Below are positions 11,534 through 21,540 of a stretch of DNA of 64,000 nucleotides, piece by piece. Each line of letters starts with the position of its first letter. Positions within the stretch are counted from its first letter, which is position 1. The notes under the pieces were generated by a model, which was not told the origin of the DNA, did not search any database, and saw nothing but the letters and a program-made list of their open reading frames with translations. This DNA is from Bisporella sp. PMI_857. Taxonomy: Eukaryota; Ascomycota; Leotiomycetes; Helotiales; Helotiaceae. Location: contig JAJSPD010000032.1 in NCBI GenBank assembly GCA_021307315.1, positions 491,398 to 555,397 of the forward strand, read 5' to 3'. The position numbers and the translations under genes are program-made.

Positions 11534-12451
11534 ATGTTGTCTAACACCCTCGTTATATCGTCACTCATTGCTACTGCACTTGCAGCAGCTGGTCCCATGG
11601 CCGACTCAATGCCGCACAAGTTAGCAAAGATGTCCTTCAATCAGGCTTTTGGCATAGTTGGACGTCAGGATTCTGGATACGCACCCCAACAATATCAATG
11701 TGGCAGTGGAGACACTTGTCAAGAAGCTTGTGGCGCTGATACAGAACAATGTCCAAGCACAGACGGAGACCTGTAAGTTGTCTGGAAAGAATATGGGAGA
11801 ACCTGAGAGGAGGACTATCCATGATGTCTTTCGAAAGTCCTCATTCTCCCAAGGGTCATTATATTATAGACATTAACAATCTTTTCACAGACATTGTTTC
11901 ACACCTGCAACACAGAAGTGCTGTCGAGCTGATGGTCTTGGAAGTGAGTAATCGCTCTGTAGATAATACGCCGCATACTAATTGGGAACCCTAGATGCCT
12001 GTAGAGACGGCTATTTCTGCACAAGCAACTCCCAAGGAACTTGGTGCTGTCCAGATGTAAGGCCATCGTTGCCAATTAATGACGTTTCTAACTGGAGCAG
12101 GGCTCAAGCTTGACTGACTGTGCTGCCCTTTATGGTGTCTCGTCTCTGACCTCCGAGGTAGCAACAGCCACTGCTCCTCCTGTTAGTGAAGTGACAAGTG
12201 CCGGCTTTTCAGATAGCACGACTGCGTCAGGATTAACGAACACACGGCCGGCTAACACCTTCACCGATGCAATTGTGACTACATATCCTACCAGGACTAC
12301 AGCGAGCGGTGCACCATCATATACTGCGTCTTCGAACGGAACCGTCACAACTGCTGACATCCCTGTCCAGATCACAGGTGCTGCGAATCATCTTGCTCGG
12401 GGAGCTCTTCCTGCATTGGCTGTCGCTGCTGGTGCCATCCTTGTCTTGTAA
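11534..12451 (+). CDS. Secreted cysteine-rich protein, probably GPI-anchored
   Basis: Four exons: 11534-11772, 11891-11943, 11995-12056 and 12101-12451, giving 234 aa. Introns begin GTAAGT, GTGAGT and GTAAGG and end in CAG, TAG and CAG with branch-like CTAAT/CTAAC sites. The protein has an N-terminal signal peptide (MLSNTLVISSLIATALAAA), a central domain with about twelve cysteines (CGSGDTCQEACGADTEQC, HCFTPATQKCC, CRDGYFC, TWCCPD, TDC), a Ser/Thr/Ala-rich stalk and a hydrophobic C-terminal tail (ALPALAVAAGAILVL) right at the stop. That layout is typical of GPI-anchored cell-surface proteins of filamentous ascomycetes. Function is unknown; wall or host-surface roles are inference. The short exons 2 and 3 hold most of the cysteine domain. 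Confidence 0.8.
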
Positions 12452-12718
12452 AGGCCTGGATTTGCTTAATATAATTTAGTAAGGGGTTGATATTTTAATG
12501 TGCTAAGGATTCATTGATGATGGGAGTGGGAAACGGTGGAAATAATTGGCCTTCCATAGATGCAATAATTAAATCTCTGGAGGATACCGATATTTTGTGA
12601 GGATGTTCCATCTCAAGTCCGATATAATTTATACCGCCTAATGATAGTTGTTTGGAAGTACAGTCAATCTAAAATTTCTGATTCGTGTTAGGATGAGAAC
12701 CCTTTTAATGATTATTTA

Positions 12719-13741
12719 TTACCGATGTTGTGTAGCGGTATTGCTGAACATTCTGTAACTCTGTGCATCCTCGCCAATCAACGCTCTAAACTCCTTTAAC
12801 CTTGCTTCCCATTCTTCCCTTCCGTCCTTCTCTATCCATGAACCAGCAGTTTTGAGTCCCTCCAGATCACCCTTCATTCTCTCAGGCCGTGTTGTCCCAT
12901 CCAAGACAGTGACACCTTCCAGCCCAATAACAAGAGAATAAAGTGCCATCACAGTAGGATCATTGATCCCTAGCAGAACAAATTCTTTGCTTAGTTCCTG
13001 TACAACCTTCGATCCTATCAGCTTTGGATTTCCAGTGTAGGTCCAGAAGCTCTGGAAGACAATGCCTTGCTCCCTGCAGTACCTTCTCAGAGGCACTTCC
13101 CATCCTGTGTCCCCGTAGAACCGATTTTGTACAACAGCCGGCTTGGTCTTCATCTCATCAAAGAGAGCGTGAAGGATGGCAAGCGAAGTGTTAGAGATCC
13201 CCAACGCCCGGATTCTATGTGGCACGTAAGTCGAGAAGATCTCCCACGCCTTCACCGTCTCAGCAATGCTTGAAAACGGCGAGTGTAAAACGAGGCAATC
13301 GATGTAGCTATCTATGGAGTCTAAAGTTTGTAAATTATAGAGGGAGGAGGCTATTGAGGCATGTATTCTATCTTCGAACGATTGCTGTAGGGTGTAAGGC
13401 ATATTATTTGGGTCTTGGCCAGACGGAGGTGTGAATTTGGTTTGGATCTAATCCCATTAGCTACAACAGCCGAGGAGAGAACTGTAGAAACCGACATAGA
13501 GTTGGTCTCGGGTGACTATTCCCTCCTTAATAGCTCTCTTGATTCCATCGCCCACCAATTTTTCACGATAATGTCGAGGTTGTGCCGCTGTGTCGACGCC
13601 GCGAAAGCCTGCCTTGATAGCTTGGTATACGAGATCTGCAGTACTGTCCTTCTTCCATGCTGTGCCATATACTAACTTCGGGATCGTAGTGTTATAGGAG
13701 TTCTTGAGAGTTAGTGGTGATGAAAACGTGGATTGTGCCAT
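12719..13741 (-). CDS. Aldo/keto reductase
   Basis: Two exons: 13741-13496 and 13447-12719, giving 324 aa. The 48-bp intron (GTCGGT…GCTAAT…TTAG) joins …VTRDQLY to IQTKFTPPSGQDP; this joint restores the AKR lysine block. Features of the AKR (TIM-barrel) fold are present in order: GFRGVDTAAQPRHYREKLVG (catalytic Asp and Tyr), QTKF (Lys) and CLVLHSPFSS (His). Members reduce aldehydes and ketones with NADPH in the cytosol; the substrate cannot be read from sequence. The donor is weak, and an overlapping GTTTCT two bases into it would break frame, so GTCGGT is preferred. It ends close to, and convergent with, the secreted-protein gene. Confidence 0.87.
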
Positions 13742-14369
13742 GTTCCTTCTCTAGGTTCTGTAGGTCAATAACACGATCAAATAAAAAAGTATTGTCGTAG
13801 CAAATCTGCGGTTGGAGAGTGTAGTTTCAGGGATGTCACGAATGCACCATATATCAATAGAGTTGGGAGTGAATATAGCATTGGACGAGGGTATTTGTCT
13901 CCCATGAAAAGTAACTTATGATGAGGACAATATTACTGTAATTGCGAAGTTGGTAAGCTCACGATTGGGCCACCCTGTGAAGAGGGGCACAGAAATTCCA
14001 AGGACCCCGCATTACGTATATAATAAACCTCATACACGGGAACACAAAACATGAAAGTTCAAGTACGCTGTTTGACAATACCAGGAAAGCGTGACTGAAA
14101 AGTATACCAGAGACTACTTCGTAGATCATTTTACCTATCAATTTATTATTCTCTATACTGGTCTTGATATTTGTAACAGTTTACGAGGATCAACAAGTTT
14201 ATTTACCCGTCTCGAGCTCCTCTGGTCGCCACATCGGATAAATCCTCTTGGAAGTAATATCCCACCTTCGTACTGGATGGTTATATTGTGACCCCCTCTC
14301 TTACCAAATCCTTTCAAGTCTTTGTATCACAGAATAAAGCTCACACTATTCCTAAGATACTTCGCGACA
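13742..14369. promoter_or_regulatory. Bidirectional upstream region of AKR and MocA-type oxidoreductase genes
   Basis: The two oxidoreductase genes are transcribed away from this 630-bp gap. No clear TATA or named site; no extra gene seen. A shared promoter for two sugar/aldehyde-type NAD(P)H enzymes is possible but unproven. Confidence 0.45.
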
Positions 14370-15607
14370 ATGGCTCCGTACGCAGTGAAATGGGGAATTC
14401 TGGCAACAGGAGGAATAGCAAAGAGTTGAGAACTCCCATCTTTAACAAGAATGCACACCAGTCACTAACTGCCAATGTAGCGTTCACTAAGGATCTCCTC
14501 ACCAATCCAGCAACTCGCGATGTATATGACGTAGAGCATATCGTTGCTGCTGCTGCTTCGTCCTCCTCCGCCTCTCGCGCTGAAGAATTCCTGAAAGAAA
14601 TCAAGGCTCCAGAAGGAGCTAAAGCTTATGGATCCTATGCTGAGCTTGTCAAGGATCCCAACGTCGATATTATATATGTGGCTACCCCGCATTCGCATCA
14701 TTTCCAGAATGCGATGCTTGCACTAGAGGCGGGAAAACATGTGCTCTGCGAAAAGGCATTTACAATAAACGCGGCTCAGGCAAAGAAGTTAGCCGAGACC
14801 GCCAAAGCAAAGAAGCTCTTCTTGATGGAGGCAGTATGGACACGCTACTTCCCTATCAGCATCAAGATCCGGGAATTGGTTACGTCCGGAGCAATTGGGA
14901 AGGTTTATCGTGTCTATGCAGATTTGTCACTTGGGAAAGCAGCTGATGATGGCTTGCTCGACTTCCCTGACGAGAATAGAATGGTCAACAAAGATCTTGC
15001 TGGAGGAGCACTGTTGGATCTTGGAATCTATTCGTTGACATGGGTCTGGCAGATCCTGTATCATTGCCAGCTGAAGCCACGAGAGACACCCAAGGTATTG
15101 GCCGCGGTCAGCAAGTATTCACAGACGGGAGCAGATGAGTCCACCACAATTATCTCGCATTTCGAGAATAATAAGACTGTGGGCATTGCTACGACCTCCT
15201 TGAGAACCGCTTCCCAGCCTTATGGGGATGAATCGATAGTTTCTGGGCCAACAGCGAGGATTCAAGGGACAAAAGGGGAGATTCAGCTCTTCGGACCACT
15301 TTATAGGCCATTTCAATATCAGGTCCTTTTCAAAGGTGGTGTCCCAGGTGAGGAGGAGGTGGTGCACTGTCCCTTTCCCAAAGACCCTGAGCGAGATAAT
15401 TGGGGCCACGGCATGTTCTGGGAGGCAGATGAAGCAGCGAGATGTTTAAGGGATGGAAAACTTGAGAGCGAGGGTCTTGAATGGGATGAGAGTGTAGCGA
15501 TCATGGAAGCCATGGACGAGGCAAGAAAGCAAGGCGATCTCGTATACCCAGACTTGATTGAGTCTGCGGAATATGACCCAAAAAGCCCGTTAAACGGTGG
15601 AGCTTAG
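14370..15607 (+). CDS. GFO/IDH/MocA-family oxidoreductase (D-xylose / dihydrodiol dehydrogenase type)
   Basis: Two exons: 14370-14424 and 14481-15607, giving 393 aa. The 56-bp intron (GTTGAG…CACTAAC…GTAG) joins MAPYAVKWGILATGGIAK to TFTKDLLTNPAT and so completes the N-terminal Rossmann NAD(P)-binding loop. Downstream are the hallmark VDIIYVATPHSHH and GKHVLCEKAFTINAAQAK (EK motif with the catalytic lysine), FLMEAVWTRYFP, and the C-terminal substrate-binding domain with DLGIYSL. Closest in type to NADP-dependent D-xylose 1-dehydrogenases/dimeric dihydrodiol dehydrogenases of fungi, which oxidise aldose sugars or trans-dihydrodiols in the cytosol. The EKA in place of the commoner EKP is a small variation. 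A longer open frame starting upstream at 14288 is an artefact of reading through the intron. Confidence 0.88.
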
Positions 15608-16774
15608 CTCGGGAAGGAAGTATTGTGCATTAGCACCAAGTAAAATTATCAGATATATGTCCATACTGACATCAAGACTCTTCTGGCCTATACAAGCAGG
15701 ACTATTATTTGCGCCTCACGATCCGATAATATTAAATGCATCTATCATAAGTCGTGATACAGTTGGATTGGTGGCCATGCCTCTTTGAGATCACAACTTT
15801 TCTGACCTATGTGGGTGGGCCATGGTTTGTATTGTCACACACAGGCAATACGCTGTCTCTGAGCCAACCTCAGAGTATTCGAAGGGAATTTAGATCCCTT
15901 ATTGTACTTGCAATGTCCTAGCCGGCAATTATCAGAATCTCACCTGAGCAAGCTATATTGTCTCCCACTAAGAGATCTGGTAAGATCTTCATGGCATTCC
16001 TAAACATACAACGTTCAAACTAAGCGTAAGTGAATAGTATACTAAGCTCTTAGTCAAATCTGCAAACACATATGGTTATAGGATTTTTTGGTGCACTTAA
16101 TTTTTTATAGAATAACCATAATCTCAATTGACAAGCCAGGTTCGTTCAGTAGGGCATCGTATATGAAACTGGATCGATAACGAAATCAATGCATCGGAGT
16201 CTTTCATATATTGCTTGGTAGTAGCTTTAGGTACAGTATGGAATGTAGATTTCTGTAGTTGAAGAAGTCCATTTTGGTGAGGTGGTAAAAGCAGTAGATA
16301 AGGATGTCATGTATACACTTTCGCAGACATTTCAAGTGTGTTAGGAGCTTCAAAATGTTTAATTTTCAGATATTGCTGACATTTTTGTAGATTTTTAGCC
16401 CCTTTGTTGTTTTAAGGCTTCTGAGATATCGAGACCTGGGAGACTAAATGAAACCCAGTAGCCTTATGATCTGCTTTGAGTCGTGAAAAGTCGTCAATAT
16501 TGAAAACTTAAAGTACCAATAACATCTTTCATATCCTATGGCTATCTACCAGCACAAACCAAGCAATCTTGCTACATTTAAATAAATACTTGAAACAAGC
16601 GGTTAGAGAGCTGTTATTGCAGAAAGAAGAATTTCGCATGACAAAAGATGGCTGGAGATACCCATGGACAGACATTATATTAAAAGGTGCCAGCCTGTTA
16701 TATTGTTCACTATTCTATGCTATGCCTCCAGACTCCATATTTTAGTAAGTAAATCGAATAAGCCGCTGTTTCAT
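15608..16774. other. Intergenic, no gene seen
   Basis: AT-rich sequence between the convergent ends of the MocA-type oxidoreductase (+) and the ubiquitin protease (-). No conserved open frame or repeat seen. Confidence 0.5.
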
Positions 16775-18397
16775 TCATGCCTCATCTCGCTGGTAAAATA
16801 GCAAATACGGCGTGAATTTGCCCCTTTGCTGCGTCGCATCAATAACACTACTTCTCGAGACACCCTGATCATCAAAGGTATACCACTTGTTGTCAGGGCC
16901 CAGGGCAGAACAAATGTAATGGCCGAAGCCAGAGTTACCAGCGTGCTTGACTACGGAATTGAGCCTATATGTCATTCTCTGTGGCTCTGTGGCCTTGGCC
17001 TCGCTATAAAGGTCAAGATCTAGGGTGAGATTGATGCCGACCATGGCACTATCCTTGGCTCCATTCCACTCAAAACGTTTTAATTGAACAGCTAGGACGT
17101 CGGGAGCGTGGGAGATGAGGATTCTGCGCGTTTTGTCCGATTTGTCAGAGCACGATTCACATTTATAGTCCTCCACTGTTTCGATCATATATTTGGTCAG
17201 GTATGAAGAGACAGCTCCTTTTTGGATGCGAGGTTTGATGGGGATGGATAGAACCCGGTCCTTGTGGTCGGTGCTTCGAGATATGTGACCGCACTTCGCG
17301 CAGGTAACGACAGAGGCGGTAGTGATGTACATCAACGAGTCAAGAGATGAGCGGCCGCTGATAGATATGGTTAGGCTGATTTGTCTTCACATAGAGCAAA
17401 TACACTTACGTGGTGGGAAGCTCATCTCGCAAAACGCCAAATAGCCAATTAGCGAGCTCGTCAGGATCGCCTTGCCCGTTATTTCCACCAACAACCCAAC
17501 CGGCTATCGGAGTCAGTTTCGGCACTAATAGGCGATGATATAGTGAATCCCTTACCCTTTTTGAAAGAAGTATCTAGCGTCGAGAGAATCTTGGAAAATT
17601 CACTATCCTTGCCAATCCAATACTCCTCAATAACCCGCTTTACTAAGCAGTTAAGACACCTTGTGCCTGATTCGACACAGCCTGAAGATTGTGAGCGATA
17701 CTCTTTAGATTAACGACTAAGGGCTCTCACAGTCATCTGGGCCATGGTTTTGGACGAACCAATTCACCAATTTTGGTTGGTGAAGCACGGCTTGCAGCAG
17801 CGAGTTTCTGTAGCACAGAATATTGGGATTAGACATCCCCTGTTGGCACTCTGCACGATGGCCAAGGCCAGACCATGAGCCATTAACATTGCGCGCCTTT
17901 GGGCGTGGTCAGTTTAGCACTTTTGGGGGAATGAGCCAGAGAACTGACCGATTTGCGCTTTTGCCTGTTTGCCTTCGCATCCTTGGCAACTTTGATACGA
18001 TGCTCATAAGCGTCGATACGCCTCTTCGGTGTGAGTACACACTTCCTCTTGCGCGGCATATCTAGAATATCGTCGATACCAGTATCTATACCATGTCAGC
18101 ATCGAGAAAAAGGTGACGCTACGAACTGCGGACTAATGACTTACCTTCTAAATTTTCGAGTTTGCGTTTGAATAAGGTTCTCTCCGGGAGAAGAGGCTGT
18201 TGCTTCGTAGTAATAGACATCCTACCTTTTAAGCCCTTCCTTTGGCGTGACGGAAGGCTTCGTTGGAATTGCTTGTTCTGAAAATTAAATCTTTGTTGCT
18301 TGCTGAAGAGAACAGAGGAGTTTTTCAGCGAGGAGCGCGAAACCGTGTTTTTATACAGGTTCATAGGCCTGTGGACCATTGTCAATGGGGAAGCCAT
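16775..18397 (-). CDS. Ubiquitin-specific protease (USP/UCH family, peptidase C19)
   Basis: Six exons: 18397-18145, 18085-17949, 17839-17731, 17681-17556, 17503-17410 and 17357-16775, giving about 433 aa. Splice ends are GTAAGT/TAG, GTCAGT/CAG, GTGAGA/CAG, GTAAGG/TAG and GTAAGT/CAG. The Cys box is GMSNPNILCYRNSLLQAVLH, with the catalytic Cys and the Asn five residues before it. The His box is NSVVKHAGNSGFGHYICSAL, followed by WYTFDDQGVS with the acidic triad residue. Two CxxC pairs (CAKCGH and CESCSD) form the usual zinc finger. A basic N-terminal part (MPRKRKCVLTPKRR) suggests nuclear entry. It removes ubiquitin from substrates; which Ubp paralogue it is I cannot tell. The start of exon 3 could be 6 bases earlier or lie at another AG. 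The catalytic part is secure. Confidence 0.82.
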
Positions 18398-19224
18398 CGT
18401 GAATACGTGAGGATAAAGACAATGGCTAATCTGCGTGGTGCTTGCTATTGTGGTATATTTATGTGAACTTGGTTCGCTTAATAAAGGGGTCGGATCCGAC
18501 CACTGTTAGATAAAGGTGATGCAAAGGCAACTATTCTTCTCTCGATTTCCAAAGGCACTTTAATAAAAGCTTCAGGATTCGCTGATATGCTCCAGACTTC
18601 TAGAAAACTCTAATAACTCGAGTTATTGTCAAAGTTTTAATGTCTTCACAGATATGGTTGATTGGTGGCCGGGCAGAACGCCGTCTTTTTTTCCTAGTGA
18701 ATCAAGGCGATGCTAGGGTATTGTCATGTTTTCCGGTATATAGATGAGAATAAAAGGGGGCCTTCGAACTCTAGGTGAAGATTTTGAATGAATATAACTA
18801 AGAACTTGCATTTGGGCTGGCAGAATATGGTGGCTAGTGGTTGATAAGAGTCCCGCCAGAATCATGAATGAATGGTGGCTTTGGATAGTGAGTCTAAAAG
18901 GCATTCATCAGCCTATTTTGAAACAGATGTCGCCTCCCACAAGCCGTATTTGTGTTGCAAAGAACCTTCACATTCTTGTGGATGGAAACGTTCGGAAGGT
19001 TGAGATTGAACAATCTTTTTTTTTTTTTTTCCCAAAAATTTTAAGCCTCATTTGCTGTGGCGGTTAGCTCCGGATAGCGGCCATTACTATCCGAGCCGAA
19101 AAGTTTGCTTGATCGCAACCGAGATCAGCCAACTCTCTGCCACAATGTCTCGGACAAGTTATTGGATGTTGGACCTTATTTTGACGACATAACCCTCCAC
19201 AATTTCGAAAGCGAGCATAGAATA
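18398..19224. promoter_or_regulatory. Bidirectional upstream region of USP and TRM9 genes
   Basis: About 830 bp between divergent starts. A 15-base T run lies near 19016-19030. No other gene seen; no named site recognised. Confidence 0.45.
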
Positions 19225-19938
19225 ATGGCTTCTTCAGAGGATGTTCACCCTACGAAATACGAAGAGCAGCATGTCCACGAGGTGTACCAGCAAATCGCAT
19301 CCCATTTCTCATCCACACGCTACAAACCCTGGCCAATTGTAGAATCCTTCCTGCAATCCCTCCCCCCAGGATCCATCGGTCTCGACATCGGGTGTGGAAA
19401 TGGCAAGTATTTCACTGTCAACCGCGACATCTTCATCATTGGTAGTGATCGGTCCACCAACCTAGTGAAAATCGCAGCGACGCATGAACCGCACGTTGCT
19501 GTTGTAGCTGACAACCTAGCGCTACCGCATCAAGCGGGGAGGTTTGAATTTGCCATCAGCATTGCCGTTGTGCATCATCTGAGTACGTTAGAGCGCCGGA
19601 GAGCGGCCGTGAGTTGTATTTTGGAGTGTTTGAGTCAAGGTGGGAAGGCGTTGATTTACGTGTGGGCGCTGGAGCAGAAAGGAAGCAGGAGGGGTTGGGA
19701 TGAGGGGCATGAGCAGGATGTTATGGTTCCGTGGGTCATGAAGACGGGCAAGAACAATCCGCATCCAGATGGAACGACAGAGAAGACATTCCAGAGATAT
19801 TATCATCTGTATCGCTCTGGAGAGCTGGAGGAAGACATCCGCTTTATGGGTGGAGAAGTCATGGAAGCTGGGTATGAGAAAGACAATTGGTGGGTGATCT
19901 GTAAGAGGAAAGCGAAAGGGGATGCGAGTGGTGGTTAA
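19225..19938 (+). CDS. TRM9: tRNA (uracil-5-)-methyltransferase Trm9
   Basis: Intronless, 237 aa from the ATG at 19225 (MASSEDVHPTKYEEQHVHEV); the frame is open further left but has no earlier in-frame ATG. The N-terminal HVHEVYQQIASHFSSTRYKP and the SAM-binding motif I LDIGCGNGKYF are diagnostic of Trm9/ALKBH8 methyltransferases, followed by IGSDRSTNLVKIA (acidic ribose-binding loop), VVADNLALPH and AISIAVVHHLST, and the C-terminal RYYHLYRSGELEEDI. Trm9 with Trm112 completes mcm5U/mcm5s2U at wobble uridines of tRNAs for Arg, Glu and other codons, tuning translation of stress proteins. Length matches the fungal family. Nothing odd. Confidence 0.95.
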   Translation: MASSEDVHPTKYEEQHVHEVYQQIASHFSSTRYKPWPIVESFLQSLPPGSIGLDIGCGNGKYFTVNRDIFIIGSDRSTNLVKIAATHEPHVAVVADNLALPHQAGRFEFAISIAVVHHLSTLERRRAAVSCILECLSQGGKALIYVWALEQKGSRRGWDEGHEQDVMVPWVMKTGKNNPHPDGTTEKTFQRYYHLYRSGELEEDIRFMGGEVMEAGYEKDNWWVICKRKAKGDASGG

Positions 19939-20377
19939 GGATGAGTGATGGGAGTGAGAAATTCTTCTAGCCCGTTCATGATGGCTCTTGCCTTCCGAGG
20001 CAATGTCTCGGACAGTTTTGCACTAACAGAAGTGCTGCTCAATAGCAGTATCCAACACCTTTTAAGAACGCGGTAACAAAGCCTTTAGCAGGCATTTTAT
20101 CAGAAGATAGTCGATGGCTAAGTATATATCATACCACTCAGCATAACGCCAAGCTCCTTTTTTTCTCCTCACCAAACTGTGCGACGTTCCAAATATTGCT
20201 TTGTACAATCTTAATACAATGTAGAAGGGAACCCACCAAAGCCAAAACACCACAACCACCCATAACTCCACGGAATGCAAGTCATAAAAAAGTCATTTCT
20301 CATGCAGTGCTATGCAATGCTCGCCTCAATAAAGCATGAGTGTAGTGTCATCCAGTGTGTTCACATTTCGAACTTTT
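19939..20377. other. Intergenic, convergent 3' ends
   Basis: 3' flanks of TRM9 and the Myb-domain gene. A hydrophobic open frame on the minus strand (20280-20062) has no ATG and is not called as a gene. Confidence 0.5.
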
Positions 20378-21540
20378 TTATTGCCGTCGTCGCGTCGTCT
20401 CTCGTGAGCCTATATCTGGGCTTGCTCGTCTCTTAGGGTCTGATCTGGGGTCAACGCCCATCATTCCAATTGCGGGAAGTACTGGACCAGGAGTATAATA
20501 GCCACCGCCGATTTGGCCCCCGGGTGGACCCGACGTAGCATAGGCTGGTGTCGCGTATGGACTCACACCAGTGGTCATCTCAGCTACGCTTGGGAGCATC
20601 TGCATTCCGCGCATTTGCGTTCCACCGCCTCCTATAGCCGCCAAAGCTAGGCCATCTCCTGGGCTTGTTGGCGGAACGGATCTTGGGGTACTGTCCCTTC
20701 TAGCTGCGATAGTGCGAGAGGAAGGGCTTGGGTTTCCTCGGGGTATGCTACCAAGGTTTCCTTGGCTGCTGTAATGGGAAGTGGTGGGTCCAGGCCCTCT
20801 CATAGTGCCCGGAAGTGGATGGGCATGGGGTAGAGAGTGTGAGTGACTGTGTCCGCGTGTGGCCGCTGGTGGTGATGTTCTACTAGGTGAAGGCGTGTCA
20901 ACATTAGACAAAGAGAATGGTACCACTCCAGCGCGTCGTGCCATATCTGCTTCTCCAAGCTGCCAGTGCATGGCTTCTGCTGCTCGCCAAGGCACAGCCA
21001 TTTCCTCTGCTACTTTTGACCACATCTCCGGCTTAAACCTAAAATCAAAAATTAATTTCTTTCTATTGTATAGAGACACTAGGAAATTTTCAGAGCACGA
21101 GCTTCAAACCATGAGGTTTTAGCTGCTAGTAAAGTGACATACCTTTCATAGAGCCTGGCGAGCTTGTTCTTACGCTCTTCATCCCACTCGCTCCGTCTCT
21201 CCAGGTAGTTTTGGTAATGAAGGCGACAACTGATTGCGCTCCGTCCTGGCAGCCTCTTCGAGATATCCTCCCACTTCATGCCACCCCCTCTAAGATCAAT
21301 GATGAGTGCATCCTCTTCAGGAGACCATTTACTCTGCTTTTTAGCGGGAGACTCTGCTGGGTGAGGAGGCATACTTCTTTTGGCGACGGAAGCAGAGCTG
21401 ACTGGGGCAAATGATGAAACTTGAGGTTGAAGATCCGTAGGCGGGACGGAAGTCGACCTTGTTCGTTGACGGCTTTGCGCTGGTGACGAGGAGGTGGACT
21501 CATTCGAGTCCGGTCCTTTGAGAAGAAGGGAGATATCCAC
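20378..21540 (-). CDS. Myb/SANT-domain DNA-binding protein (start unresolved)
   Basis: Two exons are clear: 21540-21143 (left edge open) and 21038-20378. The intron 21142-21039 (GTATGT…TTTTAG) joins ARLYER to FKPEMWSKVAEEM. The double Myb-like region reads KWSPEEDALIIDLRGGGMKW and EDISKRLPGRSAISCRLHYQ then NYLERRSEWDEE, followed by VAEEMAVPWRAAEAMHWQLG and a long Ser/Pro/Gly-rich tail ending in basic ETTRRRQ. This is a regulator family conserved across Pezizomycotina; targets are not evident from sequence. Oddity: the frame DISLLLKGPDSNES… has no ATG before residue 57 and meets a TGA about 30 bases above 21540, while the frame one base away upstream encodes a plausible N-terminus (IAHDPSALTASANSHRQ). 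Either an unseen upstream exon, an N-terminally short protein or a one-base indel explains this. Confidence 0.78.

Noticed and set aside
14288..14480. Long N-terminal extension of the MocA-type oxidoreductase
   Set aside because: It reads through the intron 14425-14480; splicing restores the Rossmann start MAPYAVKWGILATGGIAK.
20062..20280. Hydrophobic 72-codon open frame on the minus strand
   Set aside because: It has no ATG in frame (starts at TTG), lies in the convergent 3' region of TRM9 and the Myb gene, and matches nothing I recognise.
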